Of a stretch of 64,000 nucleotides of DNA, positions 26,454 through 36,486 are shown piece by piece (the stretch's first letter is position 1; every line of letters begins with the position of its first letter). Source of the stretch: Magnaporthiopsis rhizophila (Eukaryota > Ascomycota > Sordariomycetes > Magnaporthales > Magnaporthaceae); the NCBI GenBank assembly GCA_003049465.1, contig PYSS01000011.1:1-64000 (forward strand), given 5' to 3'. The notes beneath the pieces were generated by a model, which made no database searches, was not told the DNA's origin, and saw nothing but the letters and a program-made list of their open reading frames with translations. Made by a program: the position numbers and the translations under genes.

Positions 26454-27180
26454 GTTGAAGGGCGTGGTTGGCTAGGAGCACCGGATGAAGGGGTGAAGTC
26501 GATCTGGTGAGGGCGGTCTGAGCTATGGGATAGAAGTTGCGTTGAGCAAGTTTTGTTTTATGGGTTGAGCATATCATCCATTATCATCGGACGAGAAGAC
26601 AGCATCTCATAGTGCTTATAGCCCGAATTTGGGTCTTCCTCGAAGTGGTCAGCTCCCATACGCGCGAACGTTCCAGGGACATGTAGAATGCTCCAGATGT
26701 CTCTCCAAATACCGCAGAAGACTTTCGAAAACTCGCGCTAGATGGTTGAATGTTCCAGAATGCATTAGACATTTCTACCTCGCTTCTGCGTCGACTGCCT
26801 GATTAGTGCAAGGCCAATGTCAGCACAAGGTGAGGCTTGGCGCGCCCCGTGGCGCATCGGTCATCATGCTCTAGCAGGCATCAACAGCCTGGGCATTAGG
26901 AACACCGGTGGCGGAAGGAATTCTCTACGCAAGGAGAGAGTTCATTAAAACTGAAGTGCTGCTACAGGCGTGTCACAGTCCATTGAGAATACGAGGAATT
27001 CCAAGATGGAGAGGCAGCCTTGTCGTTGCCCAAGGCATTAATTACGCCTTGTTGAGTTCAGTCAATTGTGGAGCATACCGATTGCGGGAGCCGTCATTGT
27101 GTGATAATGCTGTGGTGATATTTATGGTATTGATGGTATACAAATAACTGATAAATGGATTCGCAGACCGGCCGACGCCC
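26454..27180. other. Intergenic, no gene seen
   Basis: Promoter side of the EthD gene and 3' flank of the Cys-rich membrane protein gene. The open frames here are short and have no recognisable domain. Confidence 0.5.
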
Positions 27181-28137
27181 CTAGCGTCCTGGTTGAGGTC
27201 TCCCGTCACCCAACTCGGCTTCTCTCAGAGTACTCGGATCTCCCATCTCGATCGGGGCGCCGAACCCCATCTCCTGCGGTCGATCCACCTGTGACATTTC
27301 GTAATAGGTGGGCACGGCTAACTCCGCCGAGCGGAGGCTGTATGGTGTCTTCTGGTCGTTGTATGCGCCTCGTGAGGGCTGCGTGGCTGTATCGGATTCT
27401 GCTTGATACATTCTGCTTCTCTTCCGCCTAAAAATGACGATCCCTACAGCCAACACAGCCAAAAGACCACCGCCGATGGTCGCACCGACGACAATGCCTG
27501 CTATGGCACCGGAGCTGAGGGCATGAGACTCTGGCGCCTGAACCGGCGGTGGTGACTGGGGTGGCGGTGATGTCTGAGTGGACGACGATTGTGTTGTGGA
27601 TGGCTGACTGGTCGGCGCACACGACGCGACAGCGCTGAGACGCGAGGCCCAGATCTGACTTTGTGGAAGCGGCGCCGTGACGGGGTTGCAGCCGACGGCG
27701 ATGGTGTTATCGCTTCTCCGCACAAAAGTGCCGTTCGCCGACGGCAAACAGCACCAGCCCCCGTTGTTGGTTGAACCATCGACGCCCCATAGACTCCAAG
27801 ACAGATCAGGACACTGCACGCGTTCTTGTGTTAGCAATGGGGAAAACGGAATCAGGTCGGTTCGATAAGACGACGGTACCTTTGGCGCTTCCTCCGCCTT
27901 CCGGGTGCAGTCCTCTCCGGGAGCACAACAGTAGTTCCCCTCATAGGCCCCCACACCGGTGCATACCTGGCCGGACGGACAGCATCGTGGTTGAAGGCCG
28001 GCGTTGCATCGGACCGGTGCCGATGGAGGGCAGTCGCCGGCGTTGCGGAGGGCCCATCCACCGACATAAGCGCAGGATTGTGCACCTACTCCCCAGGCGA
28101 GGCCCAGCAAGGGAAGAGCCATCAGGAGCAGCTGCAT
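27181..28137 (-). CDS. Cys-rich secreted/single-pass membrane protein, putative surface sensor
   Basis: The ATG at 28137 opens a signal peptide (about residues 1-19, ending GVGA). An ectodomain with about 15 cysteines follows (CCPSGQVC, NYCCAPGEDC and GGWCCLP motifs). Then come a Ser/Thr/Pro/Gln-rich stalk (about 175-205), one membrane helix with small-residue spacing (SGAIAGIVVGATIGGG, about 210-236), an RRKR stop-transfer and a cytoplasmic tail of about 80 residues. This layout is common in fungal cell-wall sensors of Mid2/WSC style, but no WSC domain is evident. An in-frame 66-nt intron is likely at 27814-27879: GTACCG donor, GCTAACA branch point, CAG acceptor. Splicing would give 296 residues and retention 318. 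The function is unknown. Confidence 0.75.
   Translation of the reverse strand: MQLLLMALPLLGLAWGVGAQSCAYVGGWALRNAGDCPPSAPVRCNAGLQPRCCPSGQVCTGVGAYEGNYCCAPGEDCTRKAEEAPKVPSSYRTDLIPFSPLLTQERVQCPDLSWSLWGVDGSTNNGGWCCLPSANGTFVRRSDNTIAVGCNPVTAPLPQSQIWASRLSAVASCAPTSQPSTTQSSSTQTSPPPQSPPPVQAPESHALSSGAIAGIVVGATIGGGLLAVLAVGIVIFRRKRSRMYQAESDTATQPSRGAYNDQKTPYSLRSAELAVPTYYEMSQVDRPQEMGFGAPIEMGDPSTLREAELGDGRPQPGR
27814..27879 (-). other. Probable in-frame intron (66 nt)
   Basis: On the minus strand it starts GTACCG, contains GCTAACA about 17 nt before the end, and closes GTGCAG. Its length is a multiple of three and it has no stop, so reading frame alone cannot tell intron from exon. Confidence 0.65.
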
Positions 28138-28823
28138 GGGATAGGATTTGAGGTTCTAGGACGGCCTGGGCGGTAGTAGTGGGATCGCGTTCCTCGTGTA
28201 GTTGAGCTTCCCACCGCCCAAGACACAGGATCGGGGCATCGGGGCGAAGAAAAGAAAAACGGACGGGAAGCAAGAGCCGGCAGGGATGGCGGGATGGGCC
28301 GGCGGATACAACAATCGAAGTGGCGCGGCTAAGAGTATCTGCGCCGAGGGGCAGGGTTGCTGCGCAAAATTACAGTACACAATGGGTCCATAGTGCAACA
28401 TAGGCGTGGCAGGGCAGTCGTACCAAAGTGATCCTTCAGTCTGGCCCGTCTTGGCGATATACCCGCGCCTTGCCGATGCCTAAACTGCCGGCATCATGGC
28501 TACGGGCCTACGGACCGGGTAGGTGCTCGCCGGTCCATTTTGAGGGGCGCTGGGTGCTGGGCTCGGGGAGGTTAGACACTGGCGATAGATCCCCAGCTGG
28601 GACCTGCCTAGGTAGGCAGTCCATACCGCCGTCGACTCGGGCCTAAGATTGACGAAAAAAAAATAAAGCACGCGAAGAGGGCCAGTGATCTGCATTGGCG
28701 CTGACTTGAATGTGGAGCTCCTGTCAGTGATACCCCACTTCCCCACCCTGTCGGCGCTATAATTATCAGAATCCAGGGGACACAGCCCAAAGCTCTTTAC
28801 ATACGCCGAAAGCCAGTCTGAAA
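28138..28823. other. Intergenic, no gene seen
   Basis: Between the SDR 3' end and the start of the Cys-rich protein gene. No conserved coding potential was recognised on either strand. Confidence 0.5.
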
Positions 28824-29903
28824 TCAGTAGGTGGCGGGAGTCTGCGCGAGCCGCCCACCATCCACGACCAGGATGAGTCCATCGCAGTAAGAGCCCGCAC
28901 GGCTCGCCAGATACAGGACTGTGCCTCCCATCTCGTCGTATCCTCCAAATTTCCTGGCCGGGATCCAAAGTGGGTTTTCGGGTGTCTCGTTCTCGGGTTG
29001 GCGATCGCCAATGAGCGGGCTGGCGAGCTCCGAAGGGAACACTTTACCGCGTCGCGCCGCTGGGTTAGCAGAAAGGCACGGCACACGACTTAAGAGGGAG
29101 GGAGAGTGAGAACCCCCGAGGAAACACGCAAACGCAATCAGTCGGCCACTTACATCCCGGAGCGAGCCCGTTCACCCGGATCCCGTACGTCGTCAGCATC
29201 GTCGCGGCGGCCTTGGTCAGCTGGATCAGAGCCGCCTTGCTGCCGCCATACGACGGTGGCGAGCGGGCAGATTTGAGGTAGGCGGCGACGCTGGAGATGA
29301 AGATGACCTGGCTCTGGATCGAGGGCGCCTTGCCGCCAGGGGTCAGGGGCGCGCCGTAACCGCCCTTCTCAATGGCGCGCTTGTTGCCGGCGTCGAGCAG
29401 CTCGAGGAAGCCGGTCATGGTGAAGTACGCGCCCGTGACGTTGACGTGGAATGCCGCCGTCATGGCGTCCATGTCGACCTCGTCGAACAGGGTCTTCTTC
29501 AGCTCTGAGATGCTCTTGGTGGGATCCCAGCGGTTCGCGGGCCCGAACACCCCCGAGTTGCACACCACGAGGTTGACAAAGCCCGTCTCGGCTGCCACTC
29601 TGTCCACCGCCGCCTGGATGGAGGGCTTTGACGACACGTCACACTGGACCGGGACGATCTTGCCCTCGCTGCCGGCCGCAGCCTGCTCTAGCGTCTCTAA
29701 GCGGCGACCTAGGATGTAAACCTTACTGGCGCCATTGGCGATGAGTGCTTGGGTCATCTGTCGGACATGTCAGCGTTTGTGTGACCGACCTAGCTCGTTA
29801 GTGGCGGGGTGCTTTCGCTCACCATTAAGCCGATTCCGGTGCCGCCGCCAGTGATGACAGCGACAAGGCCGTCCACCCGGAACATGGCGGATGCGTCTGC
29901 CAT
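28824..29903 (-). CDS. Short-chain dehydrogenase/reductase (SDR), 3 exons, 300 aa
   Basis: The exons are 29823-29903, 29154-29757 and 28824-29041. The introns (29758-29822 and 29042-29153) have GTGAGC/CAG and GTAAGT/AAG ends, and the spliced frame is 903 nt. Exon 1 carries the Rossmann nucleotide-binding motif TGGGTGIG at about residues 18-25. Exon 2 holds the NSG equivalent of NNAG, the catalytic Ser in ISSVAAYL, and the YGGSK active-site Tyr/Lys. Exon 3 gives the usual C-terminal FPSE and GLILVVDGG segments. This is a classical NAD(P)H-dependent oxidoreductase, close in style to fungal proteins annotated as 3-oxoacyl-ACP reductase/RhlG-like. The substrate is unknown. No signal peptide is seen. 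A TATATA tract lies at 30096-30101, about 190 bp upstream. Confidence 0.92.
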
Positions 29904-30421
29904 CTTGTCTGATGTTTCGCTCTTCCCTTTAGTGGTTGTCTAGCGCTGGCTGACGCTTGTTACAGTGAACCTTGCCAGTCTGGTCAGGTACGAGAACGGG
30001 CGAGGGCAATGTCAGCTTGCTGCGGTAGAACGGTTACGAAGGTATCATGGAATATACCAAGGACGGATGCGGTAGATTATCAACAAGCACGGGGATATAT
30101 AGGGGAGGTAAGTATTTCCCGCACCGGACTTTAGGTTGGGAGAGGGGTGATACCGGACGGAGGTAAAGCATTATTGATTTGGGGAACTCCGCCCCCGGCT
30201 CTGGCTCCGAACACGAGCCCTCTCAACCTCACTTACCGCGCTAAGTAAGCCGTGCATGGCTACCTGAACCCCGACTGATCCGGGACCCTGAGGGGTTTGA
30301 GAAACGGACAAGTCGAACTCCTTCCGCACAGGCTGGGGCCAGTGGACGAGCAGTGTATGGACAAAATGATGAGCAGCTCAGTTCAAGTTCATCCGGGGCT
30401 TCCGGCTATATAAGAAGCTGA
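29904..30421. other. Intergenic, SDR promoter region
   Basis: Holds the candidate TATA tract of the SDR gene (30096-30101, read on the minus strand) and the 3' flank of the Ala/Gly-repeat gene. No gene is seen. Confidence 0.5.
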
Positions 30422-31527
30422 CTATTCATCGTCTTCGTCACCGATCTCTGCATCCTCGGCCCCTGCTTTCGCTCCCTTCGCGGCATCAGCGCCTCCTGCT
30501 GCCTTTTCTCCTTTCGCGGCATCAGCTGCCCCTCCTTTTGCAGCATCGGCGCCTCCGTTCGCGGCATCGGCTGCTCCTCCTTTCGCGGCGTCGGCCCCTC
30601 CTTTCGCGGCATCAGCACCTCCTTTTGCCTTTCCTCCTTTCGCAGCATCCGCACCTCCTTTCGCAGCGCCAGCCCCTTCCTTTGCCTTTCCTCCATTCGC
30701 AGCGTCGGCCCCTCCGTTCGCGGCGTCGGCGCCGCCTTTGGCAGCCCCAGCTCCTCCTTTCGCGGCATCGGCGCCTCCTTTTGCCTTTCCTCCTTTCGCA
30801 GCATCCGCCCCTTCCTTTGCCTTTCCTCCATCCGCAGCGCCGGCCCCTCCGTTTGCAGTGTCGGCGCCTCCCTTAGCAGCACCAGCTCCTCCGTTCGCGG
30901 CGTCCGCTCCTCCCTTGGCAGGTGCAGCAGCCCCCGCACCGTCAGCTTCCTTGGGCTTCTTGGCCGCGGCTGGGGCCGCGATGTTGATGCCACTCTTCCC
31001 GCCGACGGACCGGCTGCCGTCCGAGCCCTTTGTGATGCCGAGGTTCCCGCCGAGGTTGACAGCGCGGCCATCCGCGCCGAGGGTGATGCCGATGTTGTCC
31101 TTGAACTGTTCCGACTCTTTGACCGCTTCCACTTCCCCGGCCTTGGAGGCGGCCGCTTCATTTCCACCCTCGGCGGCAGCCTCGTTGGCATCGGCTTCTG
31201 CAATCGTGACGCTCCCGTCTTGTCCAACCTTCACATTAGCGTCTTTCAGCCCCACCACCTCCCCCTCCTTCACTAGCTCGGCCTCCCCTTCTTTCCCTTC
31301 TTTCTTCTCTTCCTCGAGGAAGGGCTTCCCGCTGACAATAATGTTGGCCCGGCCCACGAGGCTCCCCTATACGCGTTGTTAGTTAGGAAAAGCCTTGAGA
31401 TAGAGAAGGAAGCAATTAGAAGGACTCATACCGAAAACCTCCCGACGTCCAGCGATCTCGGTTCCTGACTGCAGACCGCAAGCTGCACGATGGCCATAAT
31501 GGCCAGGCACTGCCTAGACATCAACAT
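30422..31527 (-). CDS. Secreted Ala/Gly-repeat low-complexity protein, 346 aa
   Basis: Exon 1 is 31432-31527 and exon 2 is 30422-31366. The 65-nt intron between them has a GTATGA donor, CTAAC branch point and TATAG acceptor. Exon 1 supplies a signal peptide (about residues 1-20, MLMSRQCLAIMAIVQLAVCS). A region of mixed composition follows (about 33-165), with two IGIT/LGIT-type segments. Then come about 180 residues built from a heptad-like GGADAAK/GGADAAN unit interrupted by GGKAK, and an acidic tail rich in Asp and Glu. It looks like a secreted structural or cell-wall-associated protein; no enzyme domain is visible. The repeat is encoded by a minisatellite whose other frames also lack stops, so antisense frames here should not be trusted. 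Function not recognised. Confidence 0.75.
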
Positions 31528-32933
31528 GTTGACTGAGGTTCACGTCCGGTTCGGATAATAGATGAGCCGCCCAGCGGTAGAGGGGGGCGTGTGAGGAAGG
31601 CGTGAGGTAAAGGGGATGGATGTCAAAATGCAGTTCTCCACCAGGGATGAAAGGGTTGTCAAAACAAGCACGGGATAGCACAGCCAAGAACCCGGCAACC
31701 TTGAAAGCAAACGCCAAGACGGGGGAAGGGAGACGGGAGAAGGGAGACGGGAGAAGGGAGACGGGAGAAGGGAGACGGGAGAAGGGAGACGGGAGAAGGG
31801 AGACGGGAGAAGGGAGACGGGAGAAGGGAGACGGGAGAAGGGAGACGGGAGACGGGAGTGAAAAGTGTGACGCATCACGGCCCAAGAAAAGCCAGGACGA
31901 TCGAGCCAATTGAAGGGTCATATATAGGCAGGTATGTACGTATTTCTGTTCGATCATTGGGCTCAGGAGTATTCTCAGTACATGATCGGCGTGTTGGATG
32001 CAGATCACGCATATCGATTGCCGGAATCTACACGCCGGTTTACCACCAGCCTCCCAGGACATCCCTATCAGAAGCCCTGGGCACCGTGGGAAGGACAAGG
32101 CTGGAGTGCCTATAGAATGGCATTGCCTGCACTTGACAAAACCTGCTCAGAATGTGCCCGCCTACCCAGAACGGAAAGTTTGAAAGAGAAACCGCAGGGT
32201 GTGGGTTTCATGCGCTTGTTCGCATCGATGATTTGCAGTGGCAAAAGGGTGTCGATATCAAGGCTGATGTGAATGGGGTGCACTATTTTCTCTCCCTGAA
32301 CCCCATAAAACCACAAAACCTTGGCAAACCCCCCAGCCTGCCTCAGACGCCAACTTGAGACGGCTCGTTTCTTGGCGAGTAAGTTGACGGATGTGAGTGA
32401 CATCGGATTTGACAGTCCAAACGGGTCGACTCGCTGCGAAAGCCGAGGTCCTAAAAGAGCGCTTGTGATCGACAAGGAAATTCATACAACATATAAGATT
32501 TGCAATGTAGTTTTATTTCTATGTTAAATACTAGAGAGAAGATGGCAGATGGCAGATGGCAGATGGTGTTTTTACTCGGGCACTGCCGTAATGGGGAAGG
32601 TCACGTGCGAAGTCTGTAACTGGCTTAGAAAGAGTGGACGGACGTCGGAGTTGCGAAAATGGACCCACTCCAAAAAAGAACCTCGGTTGTCCTCCATAGA
32701 TGGATGGATCCTATGGTTCGTCATTAGGTTCTCGATTCTCCTGCTGGAAAAATCACCCGCAATTCACCCGTACAACACCCGAGAAATCGCCTGGAGGACT
32801 GGGCATTTGCGCTTGGCTGGAGCCGATTAAAAGCTGAGGACAAACAGTGTGCGCTTCTTCATCTCGCTTGTTTAGTCCGCCTTGGCTCAACGAGGGAGGG
32901 CGCGCGCGTCCTGGGCGCCGCCGGCGGCCAACT
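31528..32933. other. Intergenic with minisatellite, no gene seen
   Basis: Between the divergent Ala/Gly-repeat gene (-) and the Zn2Cys6 gene (+). It contains the 14-bp minisatellite (31722-31857), a TATATA tract (about 31920-31926) and a short GATGGCA tandem (32541-32566). The open frames present are not recognisable. Confidence 0.5.
31722..31857 (+). repeat. 14-bp minisatellite, about 9 copies
   Basis: The nearly perfect tandem unit GGGAGACGGGAGAA sits about 200-330 bp upstream of the start of the Ala/Gly-repeat protein. The G-run spacing could allow a four-stranded G structure on the plus strand. Being intergenic and simple in sequence, it may vary in copy number between strains. Confidence 0.95.
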
Positions 32934-35678
32934 ATGGCGCCGTCAAGCTACCCGCCGCCTGCGGCCGTTCCCACGGCCGCCACTCCGACCGCGACCGCAA
33001 GCACCACCGAGGACGGCGGCGGTCTTTTTGTTGGTGCCCCGGGAGTCCCGGCTACCTCTGCCCCTGCGACGTCATCGCCGCCGCCGCCGCGAGATCCGCA
33101 GGGCGCCCCGGGATCCCGTACCTCAGCCGAACAGCAGCAACTTCCCTCCCCAATAGCTAGTATCCAGCATGGCGGCCTGAAATACGAGCCGTCCGCGGGC
33201 GTGCCGTCGACCATTGGGTCGGTGCATCACACCCTGCAGACGCTAGATGCCGTTTCCAACGTCTCCTCGGCTCCGCCCCCAGCACCTGCGCTGCCTGATG
33301 CCGCCAGCCTGCAGCAGCACCATTATCCCGCCCTGGCGCCGTCGCCTCATGGCCTCGAAGAGCAACAACACCAACAACAGCAGCAGCAGCAGCGGCTGCA
33401 ATACTCGGCCTCGGCTGCTGTTGCCCATCATGACCAGAATGACAGTCCCCACGGCTATGACCACCAGATTCGGTACTCCCCATCCGCCGCGTCACCGACA
33501 CCGTCAGGTGGGGGCTTACCTCAGTCTGGGCCGGCCATGCACCCGCATGTCAAGCAGACCCGGCTGCGGCGCGCATGCGACATGTGCAGCGCGCGGAAGG
33601 TCAAGTGCGACGAAGCTGGCCCGCCGTGCAAGCCGTGCACGTCACTTAACGTCGAGTGCACATATACACGCGAGATGAAGCGCCGCGGCCCTCCAAATAA
33701 GCATGCCGAGGCAGCTCGGGCAAAGCGTGCCCGCATGGAGGCCGCAGTGGGAGCAGCTCCAGGCTGGAGCAATGCCGCGGAGATGCTTGCCTCGATATCA
33801 CCAGGTACCGGGCTCGAAGGCCAGGCCCAGCCGCGGCCACATGAGCAGGCGCCGCAAGGGACGCAGCCTCAGAGCCAACATGAGCCTAGTGCCCCTCTCG
33901 ATGCAGAGGCCGTTGCCCCGTGGCCCACCCTAGTGCTGCTGGTCGACGACTTCTACACCTATATACACCCCCTGATCCCCTTTCCGCACGAGCCAACCTT
34001 CAGGCGCTCGTTCGCTGCCCGCGAGGACAAGACCAACCCCGAGTTTTTAGCATTACTGGTCAGCATGATCGCCACACTGGTGGCCTCGTTTCCCCGCGCT
34101 GCACGGCTGCATCTCAAGTCACAGCGGAATGCGTCTCTCTTCCCGCGCGCCATAGCGCTCATCGAGCGGTGTCGGGTCGTGGCCATGATGGCACGTGGCC
34201 CCACGTTTGCTAGCAAGGAGTCGATGACTATCAACGACGCGGCTACGAGCTACTTTCTCGGTCTGGCCTCTGCGTACACTATGCAGTGGAAGATGTGCCG
34301 CCGTTTCCTGGCCGAGTGCATGTGCTTCACGCGGGAGCTCAGCCTGCATCGCTTCAGGCATCTCGATCCGGTCCTGGGCCCCGGTGGTCTCGAGTATGAC
34401 TCGCCCGACCAACCGGTGGACCATGTCAAGGATCAGATCGGCAAGCGTATCTTCTGGGTCCTGCTCGTGGGCATCAGGTCGTTGGTGCAACTGGGCGCCA
34501 CCCACAGCGAACTGCCGCTGCCGCCGCCCACACCGGCGGAACCCTATCCTGATTTGCCGCTCGAGGTCGACGACGAGTACATTACGCCAACCGAGATCCT
34601 GGCCCAGCCCCCTGGCCGTGTCTCGCTTCTGACGGGATTTAATCAGGGCATCAAAATATACATGACCATGAACCCAATCGTCAGCGTCGAGCTGTCATAT
34701 GGAATCAACAGCCTCTCGCTCGAGGACCAGGAGGAGATGCTGAGGAACTGTCTCCACGCCGCAAAGCATGCCACCGACGATTTGCCTGCCGAGTTGAGGC
34801 TCAACATTGATCCCGTACCCTCCGGTCCAGATCCGAACGATGGCACCGCCCCTGGCCCTGCGGCCCCATCGATTGACCTGCCGCTTGCCGAGGCATTTGC
34901 GGACGCGCCGGGTTTCCAGTACTTTCCGCCAGCATATCCCAACTCGCAGCCGGCAAACGATGTTCGGCGCGTGATCGAGAACCGGCCTGAGCGGCGCAGG
35001 TTGCTACAGTTCGAGATACAAAAAGCAAACATCTACGGCTCTCAGCTGGCTACACGGTCGTACTACGTCGAAAGGTGCTTTAATCTTCGGGACGCCCATC
35101 GCGCTCGGGTGGCAAGCTACACAAACAGGGTGAGGACTGACCCGGCCCAGGTGGACAACCCGACGGATCAGCCGCCTTCGATGGACGACCCTAACCGACA
35201 GCTGGTTGGGGCCGAGGCTGCCGCGGCTGCCGACCCGTGGCCTTCGGAGCGGGAGCTCATTGTGCAGAACCTCCTAATCGTCCTCGCATCAATTCCGCAG
35301 CGTAGCATGGAGCCCAATGGCGGATCGATCATCAACAAGATCCGACAAGTCGCATCGACACTGCTGGCCGACGCGCCAGAGCGCAAGGGTCCTGTAGCTG
35401 TCCGGTCCGAGGAAATGCTGAGGCATTTCGTCGACATCCTCCTGCGTCTGGAAAAGACTGGTGGGCCGGGCAGAGGCAGCGGCCCGGCAGTTGCTGCTGC
35501 TGCCGCCGCCGCCGCAGGTATCGCAAATGGAACGTCGACTGGCTTCGATTCCGGGCTGGATGCTGGAGGTGTCATGACGCCAATGGACGAGGAGGAGGAG
35601 CTGCGCACCTGGGCAGACCTCCGCGAAACACAGATGCGATTCGCCCAGAACGGCGGGTATGTGGCTGGCCCCTGCTGA
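32934..35678 (+). CDS. Zn(2)Cys(6) fungal transcription factor (914 aa)
   Basis: The first in-frame ATG is at 32934; the frame is open further upstream but without ATG. A Pro/Ala/Ser-rich N-terminus with a Gln/His tract (about residues 140-155) precedes the DNA-binding cluster at about 214-241: C-x2-C-x6-C-x6-C-x2-C-x6-C in ACDMCSARKVKCDE and onward, followed by a basic MKRRGPPNKHAEAARAKR linker. A fungal-type middle homology (Fungal_trans) domain begins near 335 (LVDDFYTYIHPLIPF), as in nuclear regulators of carbon or secondary metabolism. An Ala tract lies near 852-862. The target pathway cannot be told from sequence. No intron is required, though a small in-frame one cannot be excluded. 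Confidence 0.92.
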   Translation: MAPSSYPPPAAVPTAATPTATASTTEDGGGLFVGAPGVPATSAPATSSPPPPRDPQGAPGSRTSAEQQQLPSPIASIQHGGLKYEPSAGVPSTIGSVHHTLQTLDAVSNVSSAPPPAPALPDAASLQQHHYPALAPSPHGLEEQQHQQQQQQQRLQYSASAAVAHHDQNDSPHGYDHQIRYSPSAASPTPSGGGLPQSGPAMHPHVKQTRLRRACDMCSARKVKCDEAGPPCKPCTSLNVECTYTREMKRRGPPNKHAEAARAKRARMEAAVGAAPGWSNAAEMLASISPGTGLEGQAQPRPHEQAPQGTQPQSQHEPSAPLDAEAVAPWPTLVLLVDDFYTYIHPLIPFPHEPTFRRSFAAREDKTNPEFLALLVSMIATLVASFPRAARLHLKSQRNASLFPRAIALIERCRVVAMMARGPTFASKESMTINDAATSYFLGLASAYTMQWKMCRRFLAECMCFTRELSLHRFRHLDPVLGPGGLEYDSPDQPVDHVKDQIGKRIFWVLLVGIRSLVQLGATHSELPLPPPTPAEPYPDLPLEVDDEYITPTEILAQPPGRVSLLTGFNQGIKIYMTMNPIVSVELSYGINSLSLEDQEEMLRNCLHAAKHATDDLPAELRLNIDPVPSGPDPNDGTAPGPAAPSIDLPLAEAFADAPGFQYFPPAYPNSQPANDVRRVIENRPERRRLLQFEIQKANIYGSQLATRSYYVERCFNLRDAHRARVASYTNRVRTDPAQVDNPTDQPPSMDDPNRQLVGAEAAAAADPWPSERELIVQNLLIVLASIPQRSMEPNGGSIINKIRQVASTLLADAPERKGPVAVRSEEMLRHFVDILLRLEKTGGPGRGSGPAVAAAAAAAAGIANGTSTGFDSGLDAGGVMTPMDEEEELRTWADLRETQMRFAQNGGYVAGPC

Positions 35679-36486
35679 TGTTGACGAGGAGCGCGTTGTC
35701 TTTACCTTTCATGGGTCAGGCGTGTAGATGTATTACCATTTCTATCCAGCGACGGCGCTATTTATGATATTTATTTTTTATTTTTAATTTGCTCATCTAG
35801 TCTCTCGATCCTCTTCACACATTTTAGAGGCGTTCAAGGGGCGGCTAAGTGGCGAGTGGATTATTTCTGTGTTATGACAATGATTTATCTATCTCGGACA
35901 GATCCTAGCTAAATACAATTGCTTTTTTTTGTGGTAGGTGCGCGACCAGGCGCCTCTCTGTCACCGAAGGCGGATACGAACGAAGCAGGAGAAAATACAC
36001 AGACCCCAAATCCACAGCCAAAATACCTTCTCCGTCTCTCTAACTTCCCGCCATCAGACCTGTGGTGCTTGGGCCTGGGCCTGTCCGTGCAGAGCGGCGG
36101 CGTACATGCGTACACTACGTCCTGGGCTCGGCGGCCCTGGGCCCCGCAAACCGCCCTGGCCCTGGCCCTGCCGACGGCGACGAGCTCGACGGCGCTGAAC
36201 TCGCGGACGGCGATGGGCTGGGGCTTCGAGTCCTCGGCGAGAGTGCCGCCCTTGCACACAGGCCGTGGGTGCCGTTGGGAACTATTACAGATGCCATCTC
36301 CCCTGGGTTGAATCCAGATCCGGCCGTCCGCCAAGCACCAACTCAGTCACAGCCTGAGCCATCCGGGACCGGAGGACGGCCGCCGCTATTTCGGACCGGG
36401 TCGCCAAGGCAATGCCACAGTCGGCTGTCTACTCCGTACGAGTTATAGGCATACAAGGCTTGGCGCCACCTCATAGGAGGCTGAGA
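35679..36486. other. Intergenic, convergent 3' flanks
   Basis: 3' flanks of the Zn2Cys6 gene (+) and the HeLo-pseudokinase gene (-). An AT-rich stretch (TTTATTTTTTATTTTTAATTT) is near 35768, as in a 3' UTR. The frames here on both strands are unrecognised. Confidence 0.5.

Noticed and set aside
30406..31382. Long frames in two other phases, including plus-strand 30738-31382
   Set aside because: These are by-products of the stop-free minisatellite that encodes the Ala/Gly-repeat protein. Only the minus-strand frame with a signal-peptide exon makes sense.
31722..31857. CRISPR-like array
   Set aside because: The units are contiguous 14-bp repeats without spacers, in a fungal genome; it is a minisatellite.
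32847..32933. Longer N-terminus for the Zn2Cys6 protein
   Set aside because: The upstream in-frame extension begins with GTG and has no ATG. The first ATG is 32934.
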